The notes below the pieces were generated by a model. It was not told the DNA's origin. It saw only the letters and a program-made list of their open reading frames with translations, and made no database searches. The position numbers were made by a program, and so were the translations under genes. A DNA stretch of 35,042 nt from positions 1 through 35,042 of the forward strand of contig JAGGXK010000054.1 in assembly GCA_021163115.1 (NCBI GenBank). Direction: 5' to 3'. Each line of letters opens with the position of its first letter. Position 1 is the stretch's first letter. Positions 23,348 to 32,221 of the stretch are shown here, one piece after another. This stretch comes from Desulfurococcales archaeon. GTDB taxonomy: Archaea; Thermoproteota; Thermoprotei_A; Sulfolobales; Desulfurococcaceae.

Positions 23348-25789
23348 ATGTCTGCTGGAATTAAGCCAAGGATTAAGGAGAAACGATGGAATATAAGTGA
23401 GGAGCAAAAACTTTATGAGCAGTGGGAGAAGGAAGGACTTTATGATTTTGTATTTAGAGAAGATGATCCAAGGGAAATTATTACAATAGATACGCCACCA
23501 CCTTATGCTAGTGGTAAATGGCATGTAGGTGGAGCAGCTCATTATGCACAAATAGATATGATTGCACGGTATTTTAGGATGAAGGGATACAATGTACTAG
23601 TACCATTCTATGCTGATAGAAATGGGTTACCTGTAGAGGTTCAGGTTGAGAAAGCATATGGTGTAAACCCCCATGAAATGGCTTCTACTCCAGAAGGTAG
23701 AGAAGAATTCCTTAGGCTATGTAGAAAATTCCTAGACAAAGCAGAAGAAGAAATTGTAAAGATATGGAAGAAGCTCGGATGTAGCTTCAACTACTGGAGA
23801 AATGGGACAGATAGCCCTAAGTACAGAAGGATCACTCAATCAACATTTATAGAGCTCTATAAACGAGGCTTGATCTATGAAGCTGAAAGACCTGTAAACT
23901 GGTGCCCCAGATGTAGAACCACGCTTGCTGATGCAGAACTTGAACATAAGGATGTTGAAGGTTATTTATACTATATAAAATTCAAGATCAAGGAGACAGG
24001 GGAATACGTTGTTGTAGCAACCACTAGACCGGAAATGCTTAGATCATGTAAGGCTCTAGTATACAATCCTAGTGATGAAAGATATAAGAAGCTTGAGGGA
24101 TTACATGCTATAAACCCGTTGTATGGACATGAAATGATTATCACAACTTACCCTGAAGTAAATCCAGAGTTCGGTACAGGACTTGTAATGGTTTGTAGTT
24201 ATGGTGATCAAGTAGATGTAAAGATGTTTAGGGATCTAGGTCTTAAGCCCCTAGTAATAATAGATAAGTCTGGGAAAATGACTAAAGAAGCCGGGCCTCT
24301 TGCTGGACTAGGGGTTGAAGAGGCTAGGGAGAAAGCAGCTGAAATACTTAAGGAGAAGGGGCTTCTAGTTAAAAAGGAGATGATCACTCATAGTGTTCCA
24401 GTGTGTTGGAGGTGTAAAACACCTATACAGATCCTTCATACAAGAGAGTGGTTTCTAAAACAGCTCGAGTTTAAGGAGGACATGAAGAAGATTGCCTATC
24501 AGATAGAGTTTAAGCCTGAGATGCATCGAAGAAAACTTCTAGACTGGATCGAGAGTATTTCTACAGACTGGCCGATTAGTAGGGATAGATACTATGCAAC
24601 AGAGGTACCTATATGGCGTTGTAGTAGATGTGGTGAAGTACTTGTACCAGAACCAGGGAAATACTATAGGCCATGGATAGACAGAGCCCCATGGGATCAA
24701 TGTCCCAAGTGTGGTGCACCTAGAGAATACCTAGTAGGGGAGAAGAAGGTATTTGATACATGGTTTGATAGCAGTATCTCTGTGCTCTACGTAACAGGGT
24801 ATTTAAGGAATGAAAAGTTATTCAAGAAGTCATTCAAGTATACTCTAAGACCACAGGGCCAGGACATTATTAGGACATGGCTCTACTATAGTCTTCTCCG
24901 CGTATATCAGCTTCTAGGAAAACCAGCATTTAAATGGGTTAGGATAACAGGAATGGGTCTTGACGAAAAAGGCGAGGCTATGCATAAGAGCAAAGGCAAT
25001 GTAATAGACCCAGACCCGTTCCTAGAGAAATACGGTGCAGACGCCTTTAGATACTGGGCAGCCTCTGCAAGCAAACTAGGCTATGACTACAGGTTTTCAG
25101 AACAAGCACTTAGAACAGGGTCATTGTTTATGACAAAGTTATGGAATATAGCAAGATTTGTATCAGTATTCCCTGAACCAAAAGAGGGGTTTAAGCTAAG
25201 AGGGATCGATAGGGCAACTCTAGCCAAGCTAGCTATAGTGCTTAAGAAGATAGATAAAGCATATAGTGAACTAGATGTCTATGAACCAATTACAGAGATC
25301 TATCAGTTCACATGGAACTATTTTGCAAGCCATTACATAGAACTCGTCAAGACAAGGGTCTATAATAGAGAATCAACATATAGTATTGAAGAACAAAAAG
25401 GTGCATGGTATACCCTACATACTATATTAAAGGCTATACTTAGAGCACTAGCTCCAATAATGCCCTTTGTAACAGATGCTATATACCGTAGACTCTACAA
25501 TGATTCTGTACATAGGCAGAAATTCCCTGAGCCGAAGAAGGAGTGGCTGAAATGGAGCCCGGAGTTGGCTGAAAAAGCTGTCCTTGTAAATTCAGCTATA
25601 TGGGCTTATAAGAAGAAAAACAACATAAGGTTCACTCAACCATTACCTGGCAAGGTATATCTTCCTAGAGAACTAGAGCCTATGGCGGAAGAGCTAAAGG
25701 ATCTACACCACATCGACGATCTAGGATTTTATACAGAACTACCTAGCAAAGGTGTCGATATAGGTAATGGCGTATATCTGGTGAAGTAG
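23348..25789 (+). CDS. valS: Valyl-tRNA synthetase
   Basis: Class Ia synthetase charging tRNA-Val; 813 residues, a normal archaeal length. The HIGH-type motif is KWHVGG (Lys57-Gly61) within TPPPYASGKWHVG, and the KMSKS-type motif is MHKSKGNVIDP (Lys547-Lys549). The CP1 editing domain includes VVATTRPEMLRSCKALVYNP. Zinc-ribbon cysteines appear at CPRC, CWRCKTP, CSRCGEVL and CPKCGAP. GADAFRYWAASASKLGYDYRF and the following helices identify ValRS rather than IleRS or LeuRS. ATG 23348 is preceded by GGAGG. Cytoplasmic, essential, and a strong argument that this part of the window is stable chromosome. Confidence 0.97.
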   Translation: MSAGIKPRIKEKRWNISEEQKLYEQWEKEGLYDFVFREDDPREIITIDTPPPYASGKWHVGGAAHYAQIDMIARYFRMKGYNVLVPFYADRNGLPVEVQVEKAYGVNPHEMASTPEGREEFLRLCRKFLDKAEEEIVKIWKKLGCSFNYWRNGTDSPKYRRITQSTFIELYKRGLIYEAERPVNWCPRCRTTLADAELEHKDVEGYLYYIKFKIKETGEYVVVATTRPEMLRSCKALVYNPSDERYKKLEGLHAINPLYGHEMIITTYPEVNPEFGTGLVMVCSYGDQVDVKMFRDLGLKPLVIIDKSGKMTKEAGPLAGLGVEEAREKAAEILKEKGLLVKKEMITHSVPVCWRCKTPIQILHTREWFLKQLEFKEDMKKIAYQIEFKPEMHRRKLLDWIESISTDWPISRDRYYATEVPIWRCSRCGEVLVPEPGKYYRPWIDRAPWDQCPKCGAPREYLVGEKKVFDTWFDSSISVLYVTGYLRNEKLFKKSFKYTLRPQGQDIIRTWLYYSLLRVYQLLGKPAFKWVRITGMGLDEKGEAMHKSKGNVIDPDPFLEKYGADAFRYWAASASKLGYDYRFSEQALRTGSLFMTKLWNIARFVSVFPEPKEGFKLRGIDRATLAKLAIVLKKIDKAYSELDVYEPITEIYQFTWNYFASHYIELVKTRVYNRESTYSIEEQKGAWYTLHTILKAILRALAPIMPFVTDAIYRRLYNDSVHRQKFPEPKKEWLKWSPELAEKAVLVNSAIWAYKKKNNIRFTQPLPGKVYLPRELEPMAEELKDLHHIDDLGFYTELPSKGVDIGNGVYLVK

Positions 25790-25809
25790 CTTCATAGGAG
25801 GTATAGGTT

Positions 25810-26478
25810 TTAGAAAGTTCTTTTCCTAAACACTTTTTCAATAGCCCATGTAAATCTCTTAGCAACGATATTAAAAGGGGGCTTCCCAGGCTTTGGTTTT
25901 ACATACCCTTTCCTAATAGCTTCTAGGATTTCTTCATCAGATAGTTCATTAACTTCTATTATCGTATAAGCTACACCTATATACTCTAGTATATGAGCAT
26001 CACTACTTGCAAGCCCAGGTAGACCAAGAATTTTAGCAGCCTCTACAGCCTTCTTATTAGCTCCCTTTGAAGCAGATGCATTAAACACTTCTATAGCATC
26101 CCATCCTTTATACTCATAAATCACATCACCTATACCTGATCTAAATATACTAAAAGGATGAGCCGGGACAACGAGACAGTTATTTTCATGAGCTCTATCT
26201 ATAAGCTCTGGTAGTGTATTAGGTATATCCACTTCATCTAGACAATAAACCAGTACATCACCATATTGAGTTCTAATTTCGTTACCTATGATGACAACCA
26301 TGGGTTCTGGAAGATTTTTAATATACTTCTTGGCTTGCACAGCACCTCTAAAACTATTATGATCAGTTATAGCTATAGCATCTAAGCCCTTATCAAGTGC
26401 TGTATACAATACCTCTACAGGACTTGCTTTCCCATCACTTACCAATGTATGTATATGGAGATCAGCCCTAATCCTCAT
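25810..26478 (-). CDS. PHP-domain phosphoesterase
   Basis: A 222-residue stand-alone PHP protein, likely a metal-dependent phosphatase or nuclease of the TrpH/YciV kind. Metal-ligand motifs: RADLHIHTLVSDGKASP (His8, His10), IAITDHNSFRGA (Asp39, His40), IGNEIRTQYGDV, VVPAHPFSIFRSG and LASSDAHILEYIG. The C-terminal lysine-rich tail is short. ATG 26478; it converges on valS with a 20-bp gap and is divergent from the ferredoxin gene (45 bp). Substrate not determinable from sequence. Confidence 0.92.
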   Translation of the reverse strand: MRIRADLHIHTLVSDGKASPVEVLYTALDKGLDAIAITDHNSFRGAVQAKKYIKNLPEPMVVIIGNEIRTQYGDVLVYCLDEVDIPNTLPELIDRAHENNCLVVPAHPFSIFRSGIGDVIYEYKGWDAIEVFNASASKGANKKAVEAAKILGLPGLASSDAHILEYIGVAYTIIEVNELSDEEILEAIRKGYVKPKPGKPPFNIVAKRFTWAIEKVFRKRTF

Positions 26479-26523
26479 TAACTATACGCCCCATATACTA
26501 TTTTATAGTACTAGGGATAAGCC

Positions 26524-26706
26524 TTGGTTAAAATCATTATTGATCAAGAGAGATGCGATCTTTGTAGACTGTGCATAGACTACTGCCCAGCCTATGTTTT
26601 CAGCATAGATGATAATAAGATTGTTGTGGAAGAGAAGAACTGTATTGAATGCTATGGATGTATACCATTGTGTCCAAAGAAGGCAATAGATATTATCCCA
26701 GATTAA
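26524..26706 (+). CDS. Ferredoxin, 2[4Fe-4S]
   Basis: A 60-residue electron carrier with two complete cluster motifs: Cys11-x2-Cys14-x2-Cys17-x3-Cys21-Pro and Cys40-x2-Cys43-x2-Cys46-x3-Cys50-Pro. TTG 26524 follows AGGGA with a 6-nt spacer. No partner oxidoreductase is adjacent. The stop codon overlaps the end of the convergent zinc-ribbon gene by 4 nt. Confidence 0.95.
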   Translation: MVKIIIDQERCDLCRLCIDYCPAYVFSIDDNKIVVEEKNCIECYGCIPLCPKKAIDIIPD

Positions 26707-26924
26707 TAATATGGCTGTAGCTCTACCCCATCATAGGGGCATCTATACTTTACTCTACGTGCATCTGCTGCACATAAGAATTTCCCACACTTAGGGCAAA
26801 CGTATACATCATGATATTCTACAGCATTAAATAGATCGAGTTTCTTATTACATATAGAGCATCTAGCTGTGCTCCAACCCTTATGTCCCGGAGCATTAAC
26901 TCCTTTAAGCAAGCCTATCGTCAT
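26703..26924 (-). CDS. Zinc-ribbon protein, 73 residues
   Basis: Two CxxC knuckles and two further cysteines (Cys22/25, Cys43/46, Cys51, Cys62): ARCSICNKKLDLF, VYVCPKCGKFLCAADA and YRCPYDGVELQPY. This looks like one or two treble-clef or ribbon folds, as in archaeal adaptor proteins for transcription, RNA or ubiquitin-like systems; the role is unknown. ATG 26924 follows GGTGG. It converges with the ferredoxin gene and is divergent from the metallophosphoesterase gene. Confidence 0.8.
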   Translation of the reverse strand: MTIGLLKGVNAPGHKGWSTARCSICNKKLDLFNAVEYHDVYVCPKCGKFLCAADARRVKYRCPYDGVELQPYY

Positions 26925-27022
26925 AGCTTATTCCACCACATAAACACTTCCTGTTTCCAGTGTAAATCATATTGGTTCCCTTATAACTTTATCTCTATAA
27001 ATATACTATAGAGGTGCATATG

Positions 27023-27754
27023 ATGAATTCAGCAGTAAAGATAGCTGCTGTAGCAGATATTCATAGTCCAAGGTATCTACAACTATATCTTCAGGCACTT
27101 AGAAGGATCCATGATAAACCCGATGTTCTTATATGGGTAGGGGATATAGTTGATAAAAACAATGTTGAAGCAATAACTCCGGTGTATGAAGCAACACGTA
27201 AACATCTGGAGGAATGCCCTATAATAGCCGTCTTTGGTAACGAGGAATATCGAGGATTTGAAGAGAAGTATATAGAGAAGACCCCTGGGGTACTATGGAT
27301 AAATGATGAAATACGTATATTGACTATTAACGAGATAAGAATAGGTTTTATAGGAACCCGAGGAGCTTTAGATAAACCCACTCCATGGCAACAAAAGAAT
27401 ATGCCGTGGCTTTTAAACTATTATAAAGAGCTTCCTCAGAGAATTATCGATCTTGCAAGGAATGCTAGAAATGATGTTGATAAGCTCGTCCTTATATCTC
27501 ACTATGGAGTTACTAGAAGAAATCTAAGGGGAGAAAATCCAAGAGTGTGGCCATACCTAGCATCTACTGGGATGGAAAAAATAATTAAGACTGAATTATT
27601 TGATTTAGTAATCCATGGTCATGCACATAAGGCTTCAATTGAAAGAATAGATTTATATGGTACACCAGTATATAACGTAAGTCTTCCTGGAAGAAAGAAG
27701 ATTACATTGATAAATGTTAGTGCGAGAAAAGGGTTGCTTCAATGGATTAGATAA
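27023..27754 (+). CDS. Metallophosphoesterase, host-type composition
   Basis: A calcineurin-like phosphoesterase with VADIHSPRY, WVGDIVDKNN, AVFGNEEYRGF (the usual GNHE is GNEE here), LVLISHYGVTRRN and LVIHGHAHKASI in order. About 244 residues from ATG 27023. A GTG at 27014 lies inside the GAGGTG ribosome-binding site and is not the likely start; ATG 27020 is an alternative. It is a different subfamily and composition from the GC-rich phosphoesterase at 8180-8887. Substrate unknown. Confidence 0.9.
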   Translation: MNSAVKIAAVADIHSPRYLQLYLQALRRIHDKPDVLIWVGDIVDKNNVEAITPVYEATRKHLEECPIIAVFGNEEYRGFEEKYIEKTPGVLWINDEIRILTINEIRIGFIGTRGALDKPTPWQQKNMPWLLNYYKELPQRIIDLARNARNDVDKLVLISHYGVTRRNLRGENPRVWPYLASTGMEKIIKTELFDLVIHGHAHKASIERIDLYGTPVYNVSLPGRKKITLINVSARKGLLQWIR

Positions 27755-27845
27755 ATAGTAGTGTTTAACTTAAATAGCATCCAATAGTATTTAAAAACAA
27801 TGCTTTATCTGTAACGAGGCAAGAAGATAAATGGTGTAAAAGTCT

Positions 27846-28652
27846 TTGACTGGATTACCTATATCTCACGATATAATGTTTAGGAGACTGCCTATAGCAA
27901 CCCTTTCACTAATCATAATAAATGTGTTTGTCTATATAGCCACTCTTGTCTCACCAGATCTCCTTCTGCCTTATGCAAGAACAGATAATGATCTCTATAG
28001 GCTCTTGGGAGCTATACCAATAGCCATAGTACACGGAGAAAACCTGTGGACATTATTTACTTCAATGTTTCTCCATGGCGACTTTTACCACTTGTTTGGT
28101 AATATGCTATTCCTGTATTTCTTTGGAGGCCCTGTGGAGAATGCTATGGGTAGTAAGAGGTTTATACTATTCTATATACTGAGCGGGTTATCTGCACATT
28201 TATTCCATATACTAAGTATATCACTTATCCCATCTTCTTATTTATTAACAAACTATAGCTATAACCCATGGGCTATACCAACAATTGGTGCTTCAGGAGC
28301 TATAAGCGGGGTTATGGGAGCATACCTTCTATACTATCCTAGAGCACGGTTAAGTCTGGTATACTTTATTGCTGTAATTCCTCTATTTGTAACCCTGCCT
28401 GCGTGGGCATATTTGCTCTTATGGTTTGCTATGCAATTAGCAATGGGATTAATGGTATTAATTGGTATATCATACAGTTCTATAGCTTTCTGGGCACATA
28501 TAGGAGGATTTGCTACAGGACTAGCATTAGCTCCATACTTCCTACATCCAAAGATTAAAAGGTTTATAAGAATTAAGAGATTAGCCGAAGAACATGGATT
28601 ACTATTAACACCAGATGGGATTTATCAGTTTATAGAGGAAGAGGAGGAATAG
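27846..28652 (+). CDS. Rhomboid family intramembrane serine protease
   Basis: A 268-residue membrane protease. The catalytic serine is in TIGASGAISGVMGAY (Ser150) and the catalytic histidine in IAFWAHIGGFATG (His218). The oxyanion-side MFLHGDFYHLFGNML (His77, His82, Asn86) is intact, so the enzyme should be active. About six to seven membrane helices, ending in a cytoplasmic-looking acidic tail (EEEEE). The start is TTG 27846 behind GGTG; ATG 27876 is possible. A TATTTAAAAAC box lies about 50 nt upstream. Confidence 0.94.
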   Translation: MTGLPISHDIMFRRLPIATLSLIIINVFVYIATLVSPDLLLPYARTDNDLYRLLGAIPIAIVHGENLWTLFTSMFLHGDFYHLFGNMLFLYFFGGPVENAMGSKRFILFYILSGLSAHLFHILSISLIPSSYLLTNYSYNPWAIPTIGASGAISGVMGAYLLYYPRARLSLVYFIAVIPLFVTLPAWAYLLLWFAMQLAMGLMVLIGISYSSIAFWAHIGGFATGLALAPYFLHPKIKRFIRIKRLAEEHGLLLTPDGIYQFIEEEEE

Positions 28653-28708
28653 AGGGTTCAATTGATAATTAATGAAGTATGGTGAACTATTTAATTTCTA
28701 AGAGTATG

Positions 28709-29578
28709 CTACGGTCTAAGTCCTTCATAAACTGCTAACTGGGCAACACCTGTTAGAAGAGGTATGTATTCATCAAAGATATAACCTTCCTTCCTAAGCC
28801 TTAGATCCATATTGAAGAGTGTTTTACTACCTGTTTTCGTAGCCATAAGTCCTTCCTCAATAGCTTTTCCTGCCATATCCTTTGCCCAGTTAGGGAGTCT
28901 AGGTGAGATCATGTCCAGGTAGAGCGCTATAATAGCATTGTTTGCATCCCTGTATCTTCTATAGTACTCCATAATAGTCTTTACATAGTCTAGGCTCGAT
29001 TGATCCCTTGGTGTTGATACTAGGAAACCGGGCCACTTTGATGCAAGAGTATTAAATGCATCAGATAGGCTCAGTCCTTGCGCCATCGCCTGGCTATAAC
29101 TTATGCCTGTATCTCTTAGGTGCTCGATCTTCTCAGAATCACCTATGCTTCTCAATGCATCCATGAATTCCCTTATATCCCTCCACCTAGTTCCCCCTAT
29201 CATTATATCTAAGGCTCTACGTAGCTCCCCAGCCCTTCTAATAACACTATCTGGCTCTACATATGATAGGATCAATGCATTAGTTATGGATGGCACAATA
29301 ATATCTACATAGGTATTTCTATTCCATCTATAAGCTTCCCTTATAGCTCTAGCTAGTAGCCTACCTAACCCTATAGAGTTAGCGGCTAAATCACCGCGTC
29401 TTACCTTTTCTCCGATATCCATAGCCTTAACAATATACTCCATAACACTTATGCATGAAGACATCATATTATATGCTGTAGCATCTATTCTAAGCCTATG
29501 AACCCCTCCAGGCTTTATACTAGAGTATATAGCTAGATGTGCTCCTTCCATAATAGATCTTAGAATGTTTGCAATCAA
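28709..29578 (-). CDS. Triphosphoribosyl-dephospho-CoA synthase-like (CitG/COG1767) protein
   Basis: A 289-residue, mostly helical protein with the CitG hallmark SSIKPGGVHRLRIDATAYNM (family form S-x-KPGNVHR) near residue 19 and a second conserved part SIGLGRLLARAIREA. In bacteria the family makes the citrate-lyase prosthetic group; archaeal members have no citrate lyase and are often found in clusters linked to tetrahydromethanopterin-type cofactors, so the bacterial reaction should not be assumed. TTG 29578 is just after AGGA. It is divergent from the DUF1614 gene. Confidence 0.82.
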   Translation of the reverse strand: MIANILRSIMEGAHLAIYSSIKPGGVHRLRIDATAYNMMSSCISVMEYIVKAMDIGEKVRRGDLAANSIGLGRLLARAIREAYRWNRNTYVDIIVPSITNALILSYVEPDSVIRRAGELRRALDIMIGGTRWRDIREFMDALRSIGDSEKIEHLRDTGISYSQAMAQGLSLSDAFNTLASKWPGFLVSTPRDQSSLDYVKTIMEYYRRYRDANNAIIALYLDMISPRLPNWAKDMAGKAIEEGLMATKTGSKTLFNMDLRLRKEGYIFDEYIPLLTGVAQLAVYEGLRP

Positions 29579-29674
29579 TTCCTATTCCCATGGAAAGTTA
29601 TTAGAGTTATACTCTATAAAGATAGTTCCCTATCAAAGACTTTTATAGAAGTAGGTATGTGAAGGAAGGAGACA

Positions 29675-30340
29675 ATGATTAAAATGAAGATTGTTGAAAA
29701 GAAGGCTGTAAATGAAGGAAAGAGTTTATTTATTGAAATACTTGTTATTGTAACCGCATTCTTTTCTATAGTTGCTAATAACTTGATACTAGGTGTGGAT
29801 ACTTTATTAGCCTATATAGAGGCTGGACTAGCTATCTTAGTAGCCATTATAGTAGCAAATACTGTGTTAGCGATAGAGACACAGAATTATACAGTACTTG
29901 TTAATATAAGGGGTCTAATTATCCCAATAACTATATCATCTAGTTTTATAACAAGGGTGGCGATAATGTACCCCCATATATTAGGCCATATATTGTTTGC
30001 AGTACTAATAGCATCGATTATATCGTATCTTGCAAGCCAGTATATTAGAGGCTATGGCATAGGCTTACCTATATTAATCCCTATACTATCATCTATATCT
30101 CTTGCAGGAATAATGATCTCAGTCAATAATCTTCACCCACTCCTATCATCGCCAGTAGCATACTTTATTAGTACATTCAGTGTATTAATAGGGCTTGATA
30201 TACTGAAGCTACTATTTATTACAAAGCAGTCGAGGATATTATTTGAGATCGGTGGCGGAGGATTCTTTGATATGTTATTCTTAACAGGGCCTCTTTCAAC
30301 ATCCATGTCGTTAGCTATAACAATGATTCTTTTAAAGTAA
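29675..30340 (+). CDS. DUF1614 family membrane protein
   Basis: A 221-residue protein with about seven hydrophobic segments. The end matches the DUF1614 pattern: IGGGGFFDMLFLTGPLSTSM. The function of the family is unknown; it is common in archaea. ATG 29675 is preceded by GGAAGGAG. It is followed after 33 nt by the Lrp gene on the same strand, so the two are probably one operon. Confidence 0.8.
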   Translation: MIKMKIVEKKAVNEGKSLFIEILVIVTAFFSIVANNLILGVDTLLAYIEAGLAILVAIIVANTVLAIETQNYTVLVNIRGLIIPITISSSFITRVAIMYPHILGHILFAVLIASIISYLASQYIRGYGIGLPILIPILSSISLAGIMISVNNLHPLLSSPVAYFISTFSVLIGLDILKLLFITKQSRILFEIGGGGFFDMLFLTGPLSTSMSLAITMILLK

Positions 30341-30373
30341 TATCTTAGACAGGGATATCTGGAGAGGATACTG

Positions 30374-30829
30374 TTGAACCACGCTATTGAACTAGATGAT
30401 CTGGATAGAGAGCTTATAAGAATACTTGAATTAAACTCAAGGATGAGTTATAGAAAGATTGCTGAAAGACTGAGAGTTAGCCCTGCTACAGTACTGGTTA
30501 GATTGCGCAAGCTACGGAGGAAAGGAATTATAAAGGGATTTACTGTAGATCTTGATCCCACTAAACTAGGGTATACTGCACAAGCAATAATGTTGATTAA
30601 GACAGAGCCTAAGAAGATGAAGCTTGTGGCAAACAAGCTTGCATCACTCCCCAATGCTGTAGAGATCTATGAAGTTACTGGCGAATATCATGTATTGGTG
30701 AAAATCTGGGCAGAGGATCAAAATAGTCTTGCAAAACTAATAGACTTAATATCAGGTATAGAGGGGATAAGGGATTTTAATATAGTTTATATATTAAAGG
30801 TTGTAAAAGAGGCAAGAAGCCCTCTATAA
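30374..30829 (+). CDS. Lrp/AsnC family transcription regulator
   Basis: A 151-residue protein with an N-terminal helix-turn-helix (DRELIRILELNSRMSYRKIA, then RVSPATVLVRLRKLRRKGII) and a C-terminal RAM effector domain (QAIMLIKTEPKKMKLVANKL, EVTGEYHVLVKIWAEDQNSL). It probably binds DNA as a dimer or octamer and responds to an amino acid or similar ligand. TTG 30374 follows GGAGAGG. It may autoregulate and control the upstream DUF1614 gene. Confidence 0.94.
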   Translation: MNHAIELDDLDRELIRILELNSRMSYRKIAERLRVSPATVLVRLRKLRRKGIIKGFTVDLDPTKLGYTAQAIMLIKTEPKKMKLVANKLASLPNAVEIYEVTGEYHVLVKIWAEDQNSLAKLIDLISGIEGIRDFNIVYILKVVKEARSPL

Positions 30830-30837
30830 CCATTATC

Positions 30838-30880
30838 AGAGTGAGAGCTCTTCTTCACCACCCCATGGTGGGGTTCAAAC
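30838..30880. terminator. GC-rich hairpins between convergent genes
   Basis: Between the lrp and ATP-grasp stops lie a GTGAG...TTCAC imperfect inverted repeat (about 30841-30858) and a compact ACCCC-ATGGT-GGGGT hairpin (about 30861-30875). These stand out in AT-rich surroundings and could end transcripts from both sides. No strong T tract is present. Confidence 0.4.
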
Positions 30881-30893
30881 GGTTTGCTTATCA

Positions 30894-31826
30894 TCACCTC
30901 TTAGCTTTATTAATAATGTGCTCTACAATATATTTTGCTGGATCAACTCCCGTGGCCTCCTTTAAACCTCTCCAGAGGGGGGAGGCATTTACTTCGATAA
31001 TATAGTGTCTACCATCATTGTCTACTATGATGTCTACACCACTATAGTCTAGCCCTAGTACCTTGGTTGCTTTAATAGCTAGTTCATAGGCTTCAGGATC
31101 CTCTTTCTCAGAGAGCTTAACACCCTTGGCACCTCTAGCTATATTAGTTTTCCACCCCTCACTAACAACTCTCTTCATAGCAGCTATGGCTATATCCCCT
31201 ACAACAAATACCCTAATATCATAGCCTGGTTTCTCAATATACTCTTGTATATAAGCTGGTTGCTTGAATGCTAGGAGACTTCGTGTAAGCCTGTAGCCTA
31301 TATCAGGGTTGTTTACGAGTATACTGCCTAATCCAAGACTTCCAATAGGGGGTTTGAATACTGCTCTCTCATATTTCTGGAGAGCCCTCATTGCTGTATA
31401 GGGGTTTTCAGTAATGATAGTTCTGGGAACAGGTAAGCCTGCCTCATAGAGGTGGATAAGGCTTATCCACTTCTCCCTAGCCAGGATCATTTTTACAGGA
31501 TCATTTATTACAGGTCCCTTAAAGATCTTTATTGTTTCAAGCACACCAACTCTCTTTAACAATTGTTCTATAGACATTGTATATCCTAGTCCTCTAACAA
31601 TTACTGCATCTAAGTATACTGGTCTACCAGCTACACTTACATCAACTACTCCATCTCCATGTATCTCTGCATCAATGGCCTGTATTCGTTCATAGAAGCC
31701 TATATGGCCTAGATCATTGATGGTTTTTAAGAGCTCTCTAGCACTCCAGGGTGGCCTACTACTATAATGTGTTACAAGGATCCTCGTAGAATTTCCCCCC
31801 TCCAGCGAGATAGTTTGTTTTCTCAT
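30894..31826 (-). CDS. RimK/MptN-like ATP-grasp ligase
   Basis: A 310-residue ATP-grasp enzyme of the RimK/LysX/MptN group, which adds glutamate or another amino acid to a carboxylate. Visible are YERAVFKPPIGSLGLGSI (ATP-binding strand and glycine loop), YIQEYIEKPGYDIRVFVVG, NIARGAKGVKL, and the Mg site YSGVDIIVDNDGRHYIIEVN. ATG 31826 overlaps the upstream stop as ATGA, so it is translationally coupled. It is the last gene of the MTAP/SIS/membrane cluster. MptN adds glutamate to tetrahydromethanopterin; a comparable pterin-tailing role is possible here but not shown. Confidence 0.85.
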   Translation of the reverse strand: MRKQTISLEGGNSTRILVTHYSSRPPWSARELLKTINDLGHIGFYERIQAIDAEIHGDGVVDVSVAGRPVYLDAVIVRGLGYTMSIEQLLKRVGVLETIKIFKGPVINDPVKMILAREKWISLIHLYEAGLPVPRTIITENPYTAMRALQKYERAVFKPPIGSLGLGSILVNNPDIGYRLTRSLLAFKQPAYIQEYIEKPGYDIRVFVVGDIAIAAMKRVVSEGWKTNIARGAKGVKLSEKEDPEAYELAIKATKVLGLDYSGVDIIVDNDGRHYIIEVNASPLWRGLKEATGVDPAKYIVEHIINKAKR

Positions 31827-32194
31827 AAAATATACTTTGATACAGCATAGGCCATGGTAATTAACACAATGATCATGGATAAGGCATGATATATTGCACC
31901 AATAGAATCCCTTCCGCCAAGAATGAGGCCTGCTATAAGGCCTGCAAGTATAAACAATATACCAATAACTAGAGCTGATGCTGAATCACGTGGATCAATA
32001 TGTTTTACAGAATATAATCCTATATAACTAAACAATAATATAGTAGCGATTGTTCCATAAATTATTGATTCAAAGCTATAGTTATACACTATATAGCCTG
32101 AGGCAATAAATAAGGCTATAAACACCAAGATCATGAGCTTCCTAGAATACAATAAACTAGCCATTACCCACACCATATCTCTTACTAAATCCAT
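31823..32194 (-). CDS. Four-TM membrane protein of unknown function
   Basis: A 123-residue protein with predicted helices near residues 20-38, 44-61, 72-91 and 100-118. The loops are basic after helix 2 (SVKHIDPRDSAS) and polar before helix 4 (GGRDSIGAIYH). It lies between the SIS-like gene (27-bp gap) and the ATP-grasp gene (4-nt ATGA overlap), hence one operon. No family recognised. Confidence 0.65.
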   Translation of the reverse strand: MDLVRDMVWVMASLLYSRKLMILVFIALFIASGYIVYNYSFESIIYGTIATILLFSYIGLYSVKHIDPRDSASALVIGILFILAGLIAGLILGGRDSIGAIYHALSMIIVLITMAYAVSKYIL

Positions 32195-32221
32195 GTATAA
32201 AATAGTGTGTAGGAAATAAAT

